Assembly (NCBI GenBank): GCA_037441125.1
Contig: JBBIST010000028.1
Location: 1-32,462 of the forward strand
From: JALHMQ01 sp037441125
GTDB taxonomy: Bacteria > Pseudomonadota > Gammaproteobacteria > Burkholderiales > Burkholderiaceae_F
Direction: 5' to 3'
DNA: 32,462 nt
Shown here: one piece after another, positions 15,695 to 23,700 of the stretch
Numbering within the stretch: the stretch's first letter is position 1
Layout of the letters: each line of letters opens with the position of its first letter
Notes under the pieces: model-generated
What the model saw: only the letters and a program-made list of their open reading frames with translations
Database searches by the model: none
Told to the model about the DNA's origin: nothing
Program-made: the position numbers and the translations under genes

Positions 15695-16327
15695 TCAGCT
15701 CAGAACGACCTCGCCGCGCGGCGAGCGCAGCCGCGCGGCAAGCGCGCGTGGCCCGGCCTTCAGTTCCACCGGACCCATCAGCTTCAAGGCCCGGAACAGC
15801 GGCAAGATGGTCGCTGCCGCCGGGTGCGCGAGCTCGAGCGCGGCGAGTTCGCAGCCGCTGTCCGGCAGCGCCGCGGCCGGATGGTCGCTGTTCCACTCGA
15901 TCACCGCCGGCAGCACGCCGCCGAAGTTCAGCCGGCCGCTGTCCGGCAGCGCGAACTTCCACGCGTAGGCGCCGCGCGTGAACGCAGCGATCTCACCCAG
16001 CGCCGGCACGCGGTTGACGGCGCCGTAGATGTCGCCGGTGGCGGCGACCCAGGCGAGCAGAAACGGCTCCTGCGCGGCGCGCGCCTGCACCTGCGGATTG
16101 TCGAGATCGAACCAGCGCGGCTGCCCGGGCGCCGGCGCCTCGGGGTCGATCGCGATCAGTTCCAGGTAGGCGCGCGGCCCGAGCTTGAGCAGCCGGTTGT
16201 GCGTGCCCATCGTTGCATGCTTGCCGCCGGCCACCGGCGCGACGCCAAGCCGGTCCAGCGCCCACGCCGAGCCCTGATCGAGGTCGGCGCAGGCGACCAC
16301 CAGATGATCGGGCTCGGAGCGCAGCAT
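15695..16327 (-). CDS. VOC-fold glyoxalase-like protein
   Basis: 210 residues from ATG 16327. The opening PDHLVVACADLDQGSAWALDRLGVAPVAGGKHATMGTHNRLLKLG, then YLELIAIDPEAPAP, is the glyoxalase-like (PF13468 type) arrangement of betaalpha repeats, with a metal-ligand-like His at the start and Glu in YLELIAI. Such proteins bind a divalent metal and act on diverse substrates; the reaction is not predictable. It leads a two-gene unit with the S9 peptidase downstream and is divergent from gor. Confidence 0.8.
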   Translation of the reverse strand: MLRSEPDHLVVACADLDQGSAWALDRLGVAPVAGGKHATMGTHNRLLKLGPRAYLELIAIDPEAPAPGQPRWFDLDNPQVQARAAQEPFLLAWVAATGDIYGAVNRVPALGEIAAFTRGAYAWKFALPDSGRLNFGGVLPAVIEWNSDHPAAALPDSGCELAALELAHPAAATILPLFRALKLMGPVELKAGPRALAARLRSPRGEVVLS

Positions 16328-16357
16328 GTGGGCGGGCGATTGGCGCGGGCGACGGCA

Positions 16358-16363
16358 AATTTA
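16358..16363 (-). promoter_or_regulatory. Candidate -10 element for the VOC gene
   Basis: The minus strand reads GCTTAAATTTG, giving TAAATT (5/6 match to TATAAT) in an otherwise GC-rich 107-bp divergent gap, about 31 nt before the VOC ATG. No good -35 was recognised. Confidence 0.35.
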
Positions 16364-16434
16364 AGCACGCGCGGCGCCCTCGCGCCGAAGCGTCAGAATG
16401 CGGGCCTCGGCCCGCGCCGATTCGAGGAGTCGCG

Positions 16435-17805
16435 ATGCAAGGCCACGACTACGACCTTTTCGTCATCGGCGGCGGCTCCGGCGGCGTGCGCGCCGCGCGC
16501 ATGAGCGCGGGCTTCGGCGCGCGCGTCGGCCTGGCCGAACGCGACCGGCTCGGCGGCACCTGCGTGATCCGCGGCTGCGTGCCGAAGAAGCTGCTCGTGT
16601 ACGCCGCGCACATGCGCGAGGAGCTGGAAGACGCCGCCGGCTACGGCTGGTCGATCGAAGGCGCGCGCTTCTCGTGGCCGCGGTTGATCGCGAACAAGGA
16701 CCGCGAGATCGCGCGGCTCGAAGGCGTCTATCGCGGCCTGCTGGAGAAGGCGGGCGTGACGATCCATGCCGCCCATGCGCGCCTGCTCGATGCGCACACG
16801 ATCGATGTCGGCGCGCAACGCTTCACCGCCAAGCACATCCTGATCGCCACCGGCGGCCGCCCGTACGTGCCGGCGATTCCGGGACACGAACTCGGCTTCA
16901 CCTCGAACGAGGCGTTTCACCTGCCCGAGCTGCCGCGGCGCATCGTGATCCTCGGCGGCGGCTACATCGCGGTCGAGTTCGCCGGCATCTTCAACGGCCT
17001 GGGTTGCGAGGTCACGCTCGCTTATCGCGGGCCGGAGTTCCTGCGCGGCTTCGACGACGACGTGCGCCACTTCCTGCACGCCGAGATGGAGAAGAAGGGC
17101 ATCCGCATCCTGCTGAACGCCCCGCCGGCGGCGCTGACGAAGCGCAGCGATGGCGCAATCGCAGTCGCGCTGGACCGCGGCGAATCGTTGACCGCCGACG
17201 GCGTGATGTTCGCCACCGGGCGCGTGCCGAACACCGAGCACCTCGGCCTCGAAGCCGCCGGCGTGCAGTCGACGCGCGACGGCGCGGTGCGGGTGGACGG
17301 TTACTCGCGCAGCAACGTGCCGCACATCCATGCCGTGGGCGACGTCACGCACCGCTTGCAGCTCACGCCGGTGGCGATCCGCGAGGGCGCCGCGGTCGCG
17401 CAGACGCTGTTCGGCGGCCGCCCGACCGCAGCCGATCACGCCGACGTGCCCACCGCCGTGTTCAGCCAGCCGCCGATCGGCACGGTGGGACTGACCGAAG
17501 CGCAGGCGCTGGCGACGCACCGCGAAATCGACGTCTACAAGACCGACTTTCGGCCAATGAAGCACACGCTGTCAGGACGCGCCGAGCGCACGCTGATGAA
17601 GCTAGTCGTCGACAGCGCCAGCCAGCGCGTGGTCGGCGCGCACATGGTCGGCACCGACGCGCCCGAGATCATCCAGGCCATCGGCATCGCGGTGAAGGCG
17701 AAACTCACCAAGGCCGACTTCGACGCCACCGTCGGCATCCATCCGACCGCGGCGGAGGAGTTCGTCACGCTGCGGGAGAGGGTGACGCGGCGCGCGGAGG
17801 CGTGA
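16435..17805 (+). CDS. gor: Glutathione-disulfide reductase
   Basis: 456 residues from ATG 16435 with GAGGAG eight bases upstream. It reduces oxidised glutathione with NADPH and is a cytosolic FAD homodimer. The order is FAD motif GGGSGGVRAA, redox pair GGTC43VIRGC48VPKK, NADPH motif GGGYIAVEFAGIF followed by an Arg (AYRG) that favours NADPH over NADH, second FAD segment HAVGDVT, and the dimer-interface H436-PTAAEE. The pattern separates it from dihydrolipoamide and mercuric reductases. It follows the VOC gene divergently, with CAGAAT at 16394-16399 as a possible -10. Its redox role fits the oxidative/light-stress theme of the first operon, but no link is shown. Confidence 0.93.
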   Translation: MQGHDYDLFVIGGGSGGVRAARMSAGFGARVGLAERDRLGGTCVIRGCVPKKLLVYAAHMREELEDAAGYGWSIEGARFSWPRLIANKDREIARLEGVYRGLLEKAGVTIHAAHARLLDAHTIDVGAQRFTAKHILIATGGRPYVPAIPGHELGFTSNEAFHLPELPRRIVILGGGYIAVEFAGIFNGLGCEVTLAYRGPEFLRGFDDDVRHFLHAEMEKKGIRILLNAPPAALTKRSDGAIAVALDRGESLTADGVMFATGRVPNTEHLGLEAAGVQSTRDGAVRVDGYSRSNVPHIHAVGDVTHRLQLTPVAIREGAAVAQTLFGGRPTAADHADVPTAVFSQPPIGTVGLTEAQALATHREIDVYKTDFRPMKHTLSGRAERTLMKLVVDSASQRVVGAHMVGTDAPEIIQAIGIAVKAKLTKADFDATVGIHPTAAEEFVTLRERVTRRAEA

Positions 17806-18109
17806 GCGGCGAGGCGGTTCGCGTCGGGCGGAGCGCCGGTCTCTGTCGGGGTCGGCAATGGAGCGGACGGCCGGCTTCGGAGATCCGAAAGGAGCTCTTA
17901 TTGCCGCCGAAGTCGGTCAACGGCAACGTCGATCGACACTCGCTCCGAGCCTGCGCGCGCATCTGGCGATCGATCGCGCGGCCGCGCGAAGCCGGCGCGC
18001 TCAGCGCTCCGGTCGATCGGCCATCGCAGCGCTCGTAGCGGCGCGTGACGCGCGGCGCCGCTGAGACGCGCCGGTAGAATCCGCGCCTTTCGCACGATCG
18101 GCCGCACCG
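17806..18109. other. Intergenic stretch between gor and argS
   Basis: 304 bp without a credible gene. It contains a 16-bp perfect palindrome TCGCGCGGCCGCGCGA (17974-17989) flanked by repeated GATCGATC/GGTCGATCGG sequence, and the putative argS -10 near its end. I see no tRNA, terminator with a U-tract, or riboswitch. Confidence 0.5.
18075..18080 (+). promoter_or_regulatory. Candidate -10 element of argS
   Basis: TAGAAT (5/6 match to TATAAT) in GGTAGAATCCGCGCC lies 30 nt before the argS ATG. This form of -10, followed by CCGCGCC, is often seen in GC-rich betaproteobacteria. No convincing -35 was found. Confidence 0.45.
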
Positions 18110-19855
18110 ATGCTTCCCGAGCAGAGACAACGCGTGATCGCGCTGATCGAGCAGGCGCTCGCCGGCCTCGGCGGCGCCGGCGTGCCGGTGCAGCTCGAGC
18201 GGCCGAAGGTCGAGTCGCACGGCGACCTGTCCTGCAACGTCGCGCTGCAGGTGGCCAAGACCCTGAAGAAGAACCCGCGCGAGGTCGGGCAGGCGATCGC
18301 CGATGCGCTGCGCGTCAATCCGGCCGCAGCCGGGCTGATCGAGTCGGTCGAGGTCGCCGGCCCCGGCTTCATCAACCTGCGCGTCGCACCGGCGGCCAAG
18401 CAGCAAGTGGTGCGCGAAGTCCTGCGCAGCCGCGACAGTTTTGGCGCCAGCAGCGAGCATGCCGGCGCGAAGGTGATGGTCGAGTTCGTCTCCGCCAACC
18501 CGACCGGGCCGCTGCATGTCGGCCATGCGCGCCAGGCGGCGCTTGGTGATGCGCTCGCCAATTTGCTGGCGGCGCAGGGCTGGCAGGTGACGCGCGAGTT
18601 CTACTACAACGACGCCGGCGTGCAGATCGACACCTTGGCGAAGTCGGTGCAACTGCGCGTGCGCCAGTTGCAGGGCGCGACGATCGACGAGGAGGCGGTC
18701 GGCTATCGCGGCGACTACATCGTCGACATCGCGCGCGAGTTCCTGGAGCGCAAGACCGAGACTGCGCGCGACGGCTCGCCGGTGCGCGCCTCGGGCGACG
18801 CCGACGACCTGGACAACATCCGCCGCTTCGCGGTCGCCTATCTGCGCCACGAGCAGGACGTCGATCTCGCCGCCTTCGGCGTGCAGTTCGATCGCTTCTA
18901 TCTCGAATCCTCGCTGTACGCCGACGGCAAGGTCGAGGCCGCGGTGCGGGCGATGGTCGACTCGGGCCTGACCTTCGAGGCCGAAGGCGCGCTGTGGCTG
19001 AAGACGACCGAGCTTGGCGACGTCGGCGGTTTCGGCGGCCCGGCGGCCGACGACAAGGACCGCGTGATGCGCAAGTCCGACGGCAGCTACACCTACTTCG
19101 TGCCCGACGTCGCCTACCACCTGACCAAGTTCGAGCGCGGCTACGCCAAGGTGATCAACGTCCAGGGCGCCGATCACTACGGCACCGTGGCGCGCGTGCG
19201 CGCCGGACTGCGGGCGGCCGCCCGCAGCCACGGCGCGTCGATCCCGGCCGGCTACCCGGACTACCTGCTGCACAAGATGGTGCGCGTGATGCGCGCCGGC
19301 GCCGAAGTGAAGATGAGCAAGCGCGCCGGCAGCTACGTGACGCTGCGCGACCTGCTCGACTGGGTCGGCCGCGACGCGATGCGCTTCTTCCTCGCCTCGC
19401 GCAAGGCCGACACCGAGTTCGTGTTCGACGTCGATCTGGCGCTGTCGCGCAGCGAGGACAACCCGGTCTACTACGTCCAGTACGCGCACGCGCGCATCTG
19501 CTCGGTGCTCGCGCAGGCGGCCGAGAAGTTCGGCGCCGCGGCGGCGTTGGATGAGGCGCGCGCGCTCAACGTCGACCTGGCGCCGCTCACCGCGGCCCGC
19601 GAGCAGGCGCTGCTGCAGCGGCTGGCGAGCTGGCCCGAGGTGGTCAAGACCGCGGCCGACGAACTGGCGCCGCACCAGGTCGCGTTCTTCCTCAAGGACG
19701 TCGGCGCCGACTTCCACGCCTTCTACAACGCCGAGCGCGTGCTGGTCGACGAGGCCGAGGTGCGCAACGCGCGCCTGGCGCTGCTGCTGGCCACGCGCCA
19801 GGTGATCCGCAACGGCCTGGCGCTGCTTGGCGTCTCGGCGCCGGAGCGGATGTAG
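18110..19855 (+). CDS. argS: Arginyl-tRNA synthetase
   Basis: 581 residues from ATG 18110, normal family length. It charges tRNA-Arg using ATP. It has the N-terminal Add-1 domain, then the class I catalytic core with PTGPLH136VGH139 (HIGH motif) and VKMSKRAG (K401-R405, KMSKS motif, in the ArgRS form), and a C-terminal DALR anticodon-binding domain (ENPVYYVQYAHARICSV onward) ending ALLGVSAPERM. The following SPOR gene and dsbA form an order known in Burkholderiales. Confidence 0.95.
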   Translation: MLPEQRQRVIALIEQALAGLGGAGVPVQLERPKVESHGDLSCNVALQVAKTLKKNPREVGQAIADALRVNPAAAGLIESVEVAGPGFINLRVAPAAKQQVVREVLRSRDSFGASSEHAGAKVMVEFVSANPTGPLHVGHARQAALGDALANLLAAQGWQVTREFYYNDAGVQIDTLAKSVQLRVRQLQGATIDEEAVGYRGDYIVDIAREFLERKTETARDGSPVRASGDADDLDNIRRFAVAYLRHEQDVDLAAFGVQFDRFYLESSLYADGKVEAAVRAMVDSGLTFEAEGALWLKTTELGDVGGFGGPAADDKDRVMRKSDGSYTYFVPDVAYHLTKFERGYAKVINVQGADHYGTVARVRAGLRAAARSHGASIPAGYPDYLLHKMVRVMRAGAEVKMSKRAGSYVTLRDLLDWVGRDAMRFFLASRKADTEFVFDVDLALSRSEDNPVYYVQYAHARICSVLAQAAEKFGAAAALDEARALNVDLAPLTAAREQALLQRLASWPEVVKTAADELAPHQVAFFLKDVGADFHAFYNAERVLVDEAEVRNARLALLLATRQVIRNGLALLGVSAPERM

Positions 19856-19966
19856 CCGGCGTCGCGTCGCGTCTGGCGGCGCCCGGGTCGGTCCGCAGCA
19901 GCCGCGATCGCCGCGCGAGGACCGGCGGCCCGCCGCCGGCGCGCAAGGCGACTGCCGCCGCCTCGG

Positions 19967-19972
19967 TAAACT
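19967..19972 (+). promoter_or_regulatory. Candidate -10 element for the SPOR gene
   Basis: TAAACT in CGGTAAACTGCGC, 7 nt before the ATG at 19979. If used, transcription would start at or after that ATG and the true start would be the ATG at 19991 (MTSPFRS). Confidence 0.35.
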
Positions 19973-19978
19973 GCGCTC

Positions 19979-20545
19979 ATGCAGCACGCGATGACTTCCC
20001 CGTTCCGGTCGGTCCGCCGCCAGCGCGGTCGCACCTTGATCGGCTTCGTGGTCGGGGTCGTGGTCGGACTCGGCATTGCGCTCGCGGTGGCCGTTTATCT
20101 GACCAACGCGCCGATCCCCTTCGTCAACAAGGTGCAGCGGCCAACCGAGTACGTGCAGCCGGGCGCCGACGGCAAGCTGCCCGATCCGAACAAACCCCTG
20201 TACGGTCCGCCGCCGGCGCCGCCGCCGGCGCCCAAGGCCGAACTGCCGAAGATCGAGTCGCCGGCCGAGGTCAGGGCCGCGGCCGAGCGCGCGGCGCAGT
20301 TGGCGGCCGAAGGAACGCGCTACGTGCTGCAGGCCGGCGCCTTCAAGACGCCCGAGGACGCCGACGCGATGCGTGCGCGGCTGGCGATGCTCGGCCTCGA
20401 CGCGCGCGTGTTCCCGGTCGAGCAAGGCGCAGCCACGCTGTACCGGGTGCGCCTCGGTCCCTACGGGCAGCTCGAGGACATCGACCGGGTCCGCAAGAAG
20501 CTCGCCGGCCATAACATCGATGTCCAGCTCGTCCGGCTCAGGTAG
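19979..20545 (+). CDS. SPOR-domain inner-membrane protein (FtsN-like)
   Basis: 188 residues from ATG 19979, or 184 from ATG 19991. It has a basic cytoplasmic N-terminus (RSVRRQRGR), one membrane segment (LIGFVVGVVVGLGIALAVAVYL, about residues 20-41), a periplasmic proline-rich linker (PPPAPPPAPKAELPK) and a C-terminal SPOR domain (YVLQAGAFKTPEDADAMRARLAMLGLDARVF). SPOR domains bind denuded glycan strands at the division septum. The topology is that of FtsN, and this locus between argS and dsbA usually holds such a protein in Burkholderiales. Whether it is the essential FtsN cannot be decided here. Confidence 0.88.
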   Translation: MQHAMTSPFRSVRRQRGRTLIGFVVGVVVGLGIALAVAVYLTNAPIPFVNKVQRPTEYVQPGADGKLPDPNKPLYGPPPAPPPAPKAELPKIESPAEVRAAAERAAQLAAEGTRYVLQAGAFKTPEDADAMRARLAMLGLDARVFPVEQGAATLYRVRLGPYGQLEDIDRVRKKLAGHNIDVQLVRLR

Positions 20546-20629
20546 CGGGCGCGTGCGCCCGGCGGCCGGTCAGCCGAAGAGGCGCGCGCGGCGTTGAGTT
20601 CGCCATCTCACGATCGAGGAGTGCCAGAC

Positions 20630-21280
20630 ATGAACGACCGTACCCGCACCGACCGCCGCCAACTGCTGGCCGCGGTCGCGCTCTTGCCGGTGGCAGCCCA
20701 GGCGCAAGTCAAGGGCGGCGCACCGGTCGAGGGGCGCGACTTCCGGCCGGTCAACCCGCCGCAGCCGACGGAAGGCAAGCGCATCGAAGTGCTGGAGTTC
20801 TTCCAGTACACCTGCCCGCACTGCTTCCGTTTCAACACCGTGCTCGAGCGCTGGAAGAAGACGCTGGCGGCGGATGTCGAGTTCCGCCGTATCAGCATCA
20901 ACTGGGACGGCACCACGCTCAACCACACGCGCACCTACTACGCGCTCGAGCAGTTGAACCGGCTCGACGTGCACGAAAGGGTGTTCGCCGCGATCCACAA
21001 CGTGCGCCGGCGCCTGCTCGACCCGGCGGAGATCGCCGATCTGATGGTCAACAACGGCATCGAGCGCGCGCGCTGGAACGAGGCCTTCAATTCGTTCACC
21101 GTCAACGCCCGCGTCAACCGCGCCGGCCAGGTCTGGCGCGCCTACCGGATCGACAGCACCCCGGCGATGGCGGTCGCCGGCCGCTGGGTCACGGCGCCGG
21201 CGATGGTCGGTTCGCTCGAAGGCGTCGTGCCCGTGCTCGACTTCCTGATTGCCCGCGCCCGCGGCGAGACGCGGCGGTAG
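20630..21280 (+). CDS. dsbA: Thiol:disulfide interchange protein DsbA
   Basis: 216 residues from ATG 20630 with GAGGAG upstream; an upstream GTG/ATG extension is not needed. The signal peptide (RTDRRQLLAAVALLPVAAQAQ) directs it to the periplasm. The thioredoxin-fold active site is C62-P-H-C65 in FQYTCPHCFRF, the strongly oxidising DsbA type, and the cis-proline loop reads STPAM. It introduces disulfides into exported proteins and is normally re-oxidised by DsbB, which is not in the window. Its TAG stop shares a G with the GTG start of the next gene, so the two are translationally coupled. Confidence 0.93.
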   Translation: MNDRTRTDRRQLLAAVALLPVAAQAQVKGGAPVEGRDFRPVNPPQPTEGKRIEVLEFFQYTCPHCFRFNTVLERWKKTLAADVEFRRISINWDGTTLNHTRTYYALEQLNRLDVHERVFAAIHNVRRRLLDPAEIADLMVNNGIERARWNEAFNSFTVNARVNRAGQVWRAYRIDSTPAMAVAGRWVTAPAMVGSLEGVVPVLDFLIARARGETRR

Positions 21281-22047
21281 TGAACGTCTTCCTCACCGGC
21301 GCTTCGAGCGGGATCGGAGCGGCGCTGGCGCGCGAGTACGCGGCGCGCGGGGCCACGCTCGGGCTGGTGGCGCGGCGCGCCGCGGCGCTCAACGAACTGG
21401 TGGCCGGCCTGCCGGGCTCGCACTTCGTCTACGCGGTCGACGTCACCGACCGCGACGCACTGATCGCCGCGGCGCGCTCGTTCGAGCAGGACAGTGGCGG
21501 CGCCGACGTTGTGATCGCCAATGCCGGCATCTCGGTCGGCGTGCTGACCGAGCACTACGAAGATCTGGACGCCTTCCGCCGCGTGCTCGACACCAACGTG
21601 CTGGCGCTCGCGCACACTTTCCATCCGTTCATCGCGCCGATGCGTCATCGCAAGCGCGGCACGCTGGTCGGCATCGCCAGCGTCGCCGGCATCCGCGGGC
21701 TGCCGGGCTCGGAGGCCTACTGCGCCTCGAAGGCGGCGGCGATCAGCTACTGCGAGAGCCTGCGCGTCGAGTTGCGCCGCTTCGGCGTGCGCGTGGTGAC
21801 GATCGCGCCGGGCTTCGTGCGCACGCCGCTGACGGCGCGCAATCCCTACCCGATGCCGTTCCTGATGGCGCCGGAGCGCTTCGCGCGCATCGCCGCCGAC
21901 CGCATCGCGCGCGGTACCAGCTACGCGGTGATCCCGTGGCAGATGGCGTTCGTCGCCAAGCTGCTGCGGCTGCTTCCGAACCGGGTCTTCGACCGGCTGT
22001 TCGCCAAGCGGCCGTACAAGCCGCGCAAATCCGAACCGTCGCTGTGA
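21280..22047 (+). CDS. Short-chain dehydrogenase/reductase downstream of dsbA
   Basis: 255 residues from GTG 21280, overlapping the dsbA stop by one base. A classical SDR: TGASSGIG cofactor motif, IANAG, catalytic Ser in ASVAGIRGLPG and YCASK. The PGFVRTPLTARNPYPMPFLM segment and a basic C-terminal tail (FAKRPYKPRKSE) are shared with the SDR at 8666-9487, so they are paralogues of one subfamily. The substrate is unknown. The argS-SPOR-dsbA-SDR order is conserved in Burkholderiales, though a functional tie to DsbA has not been made. Confidence 0.88.
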   Translation: MNVFLTGASSGIGAALAREYAARGATLGLVARRAAALNELVAGLPGSHFVYAVDVTDRDALIAAARSFEQDSGGADVVIANAGISVGVLTEHYEDLDAFRRVLDTNVLALAHTFHPFIAPMRHRKRGTLVGIASVAGIRGLPGSEAYCASKAAAISYCESLRVELRRFGVRVVTIAPGFVRTPLTARNPYPMPFLMAPERFARIAADRIARGTSYAVIPWQMAFVAKLLRLLPNRVFDRLFAKRPYKPRKSEPSL

Positions 22048-22844
22048 GCTGGATCGATGCGGTCGGGCAGGCGCATGGTCGAGCCGCGCCCGCCGCGCGC
22101 ATCGTCTCGCTCGTGCCCTCGATCACCGAGCTGCTGTTCGACCTCGACCTTGGCGAACAGATAGTCGGCCGCACCGGCTTCTGCGTCCATCCGCGGCAGC
22201 GGGTCGCGAAGCTGCCGAAGGTCGGCGGCACCAAGGACGTGAGGCTCGAGGCACTGCGCCGTTTGGCGCCGACGCACGTGATCGTCAACATCGACGAGAA
22301 CGAGGCACCGACGGTCGAGGCGATCCGCGCCTTCGTGCCGCACCTGATCGTCACCCACCCGAATGCGCCGGAAGACAACCTCGGACTGTATCGGCTGCTC
22401 GGCGGGATCTTCGGCCGCGAGGCGCAGGCCGAGTCGCTCGCCGCCAGGCTGCAGGCCGAACTCGACGCCTGCGCCGCGCTCGACTGGCGGCGCGAAACGG
22501 TGCTCTATCTGATCTGGAAAAAGCCGTGGATGACGGTCGCCGCCGACACCTACATCGCGCGCACCCTGGCGCGGGTTGGCTGGATCGTGACCGCGCCGGC
22601 GGGCGGCGCGCGCGGCGCGGCGCGTTATCCGGTGCTCGGCGATCTCGACGCCGAGGTCGCGCGCGTCGACCGCGTGCTGCTGTCGACCGAGCCGTTCATG
22701 TTCCGCGCGCAACACCTCGCCGAGCTGCGTTCGCGCTACACGCACAAGCCGATCGAACTGATCGACGGCGAGATGACGAGCTGGTACGGCAGCCGCGCGA
22801 TCCGCGGCCTTGCCCGTTTGCGGGACCATCGCTGCACGCGCTGA
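22044..22844 (+). CDS. BtuF-like helical-backbone metal-receptor protein without signal peptide
   Basis: 266 residues from GTG 22044 in a GTGA overlap with the SDR stop. The fold is that of periplasmic cobalamin/haem/siderophore-binding proteins (COG0614): ARIVSLVPSITELLFDLDLGEQIVGRTGFC at the N-terminus, then VGGTKDVRLEALRRLAPTHVIVN, and late TEPFMFRAQHLAELRS. No hydrophobic leader precedes the domain, and no membrane permease or ATPase is adjacent. It is therefore either cytoplasmic or mis-started; in-frame sequence upstream lies inside the SDR and does not look like a signal peptide. The ligand may be cobalamin or another metal chelate. Confidence 0.82.
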   Translation: MSWIDAVGQAHGRAAPAARIVSLVPSITELLFDLDLGEQIVGRTGFCVHPRQRVAKLPKVGGTKDVRLEALRRLAPTHVIVNIDENEAPTVEAIRAFVPHLIVTHPNAPEDNLGLYRLLGGIFGREAQAESLAARLQAELDACAALDWRRETVLYLIWKKPWMTVAADTYIARTLARVGWIVTAPAGGARGAARYPVLGDLDAEVARVDRVLLSTEPFMFRAQHLAELRSRYTHKPIELIDGEMTSWYGSRAIRGLARLRDHRCTR

Positions 22845-22866
22845 GTGCGACGGCGCAGGCGGCGCC

Positions 22867-23313
22867 TTACTTGAGCAGGCCGAGCAGCGCGTCGAGTGGC
22901 CGTTGCAGCGCCGAGCCGGGCGGCGCCAGCGGGCGCAGTTGCGCCGCGACCGCCGCCAGCAAAGAACGGACATCGGCCAGGGACTGCGCGGCGTCGTTCC
23001 CGCCGAGTTCGACGACACCCTTGTAGTCGGCGATCAGGCGCTGCGCGTAGAGCCTCGCGAAGCGGCGGCCGTGCTCGGCATCGACCGCGCCCGGCTTGAC
23101 GAAGTGCAGTCCGAACAGCGTCTGGGCGCCGTCGTGGCTGCTCGGACGCATGCCATGCGCGGCGAGCAGCGCATTGATCCCGTGCAACGCCGCGTAGTAG
23201 GCCTGCGCCACCGCGGCGCGCGCGAGCTGATTGCGCTCGAGCAGCTCCGCCGCGCGCAGTGCCTGCGCCGTGAGCTCGAGTTCGGCAGCCGCCAGGCTCA
23301 AGTTCTCGTCCAC
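22867..23313 (-). CDS. HEPN-domain toxin-like protein (UPF0332 type)
   Basis: 148 residues from GTG 23313. It is mostly helical: LARAAVAQAYYAALHGINALLAAHG, then SSHDGAQTLFGLHFVKPGAVDAEHGRRFARLYAQRLIADYKG. This is the UPF0332/HEPN pattern, with the Arg-x4-Tyr motif (RLIADY) that in HEPN toxins lies at the active site or is the AMPylation target. It overlaps the MNT gene by 16 bp and is translated after it. In known pairs the HEPN protein is an RNase toxin neutralised by the nucleotidyltransferase. Toxicity here is inferred. Confidence 0.82.
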   Translation of the reverse strand: MDENLSLAAAELELTAQALRAAELLERNQLARAAVAQAYYAALHGINALLAAHGMRPSSHDGAQTLFGLHFVKPGAVDAEHGRRFARLYAQRLIADYKGVVELGGNDAAQSLADVRSLLAAVAAQLRPLAPPGSALQRPLDALLGLLK

Positions 23314-23621
23314 ACCGTCACCCCTTCACGCGCCAGCGCCGAGCGCAGCAAGGACGGCGGCTCGTCCTCGAACACGGCAACGAGTTGCACCGGAGCTTGC
23401 GCCGCCGCCTCGGCCTGCGCTTCGGCGACGCGCCGCGCCGCCGTCCGGTCGTAGCCGCCGTCGAACACGACCGCGATATCGAGATCCGAATCCGCGCGCG
23501 CTTCGCCGCGCGCGCGGCTACCGAACACGCGCAGCGCGCGCAGGCGCGGTTGATCGGCGAGCGCGCGCGCGGTCGCGTCGACCAGGTTGCGCTCGAAGGG
23601 CGTCAGACTCAGTTCAGCCAT
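23298..23621 (-). CDS. MNT-type minimal nucleotidyltransferase (antitoxin-like)
   Basis: 107 residues from ATG 23621. The minimal polymerase-beta signature is intact: GSRARGEARADSDLDIAVVF, i.e. G34-S35 and D46-x-D48 for metal binding. In MNT-HEPN modules this enzyme modifies the HEPN toxin with AMP residues on a conserved Tyr. The 3' end overlaps the HEPN gene by 16 bp, typical of a two-gene cassette. It follows metC on the same strand after 79 bp and may be an inserted addiction or defence cassette rather than part of that operon. Confidence 0.85.
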   Translation of the reverse strand: MAELSLTPFERNLVDATARALADQPRLRALRVFGSRARGEARADSDLDIAVVFDGGYDRTAARRVAEAQAEAAAQAPVQLVAVFEDEPPSLLRSALAREGVTVWTRT

Positions 23622-23700
23622 GGCACGAGTTTGGCCAGAAAGCGCAGCGGCGGCAACCGATTCGGTGGTCCGCTCGGCGCGAGCCGCCGCAGGTGCAGCC

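Noticed and set aside
17974..17989. Perfect 16-bp GC palindrome before argS taken as an operator
   Set aside because: Built only of CG-rich alternation, easily produced by chance in this composition, and not placed near the -10 element.
17765..20512. A 915-codon open frame on the minus strand opposite argS and the SPOR gene
   Set aside because: The translation is rich in Arg, His, Gln, Gly and Val without recognisable domains. It is the expected antisense shadow of high-GC coding DNA, and argS on the other strand is unmistakable.
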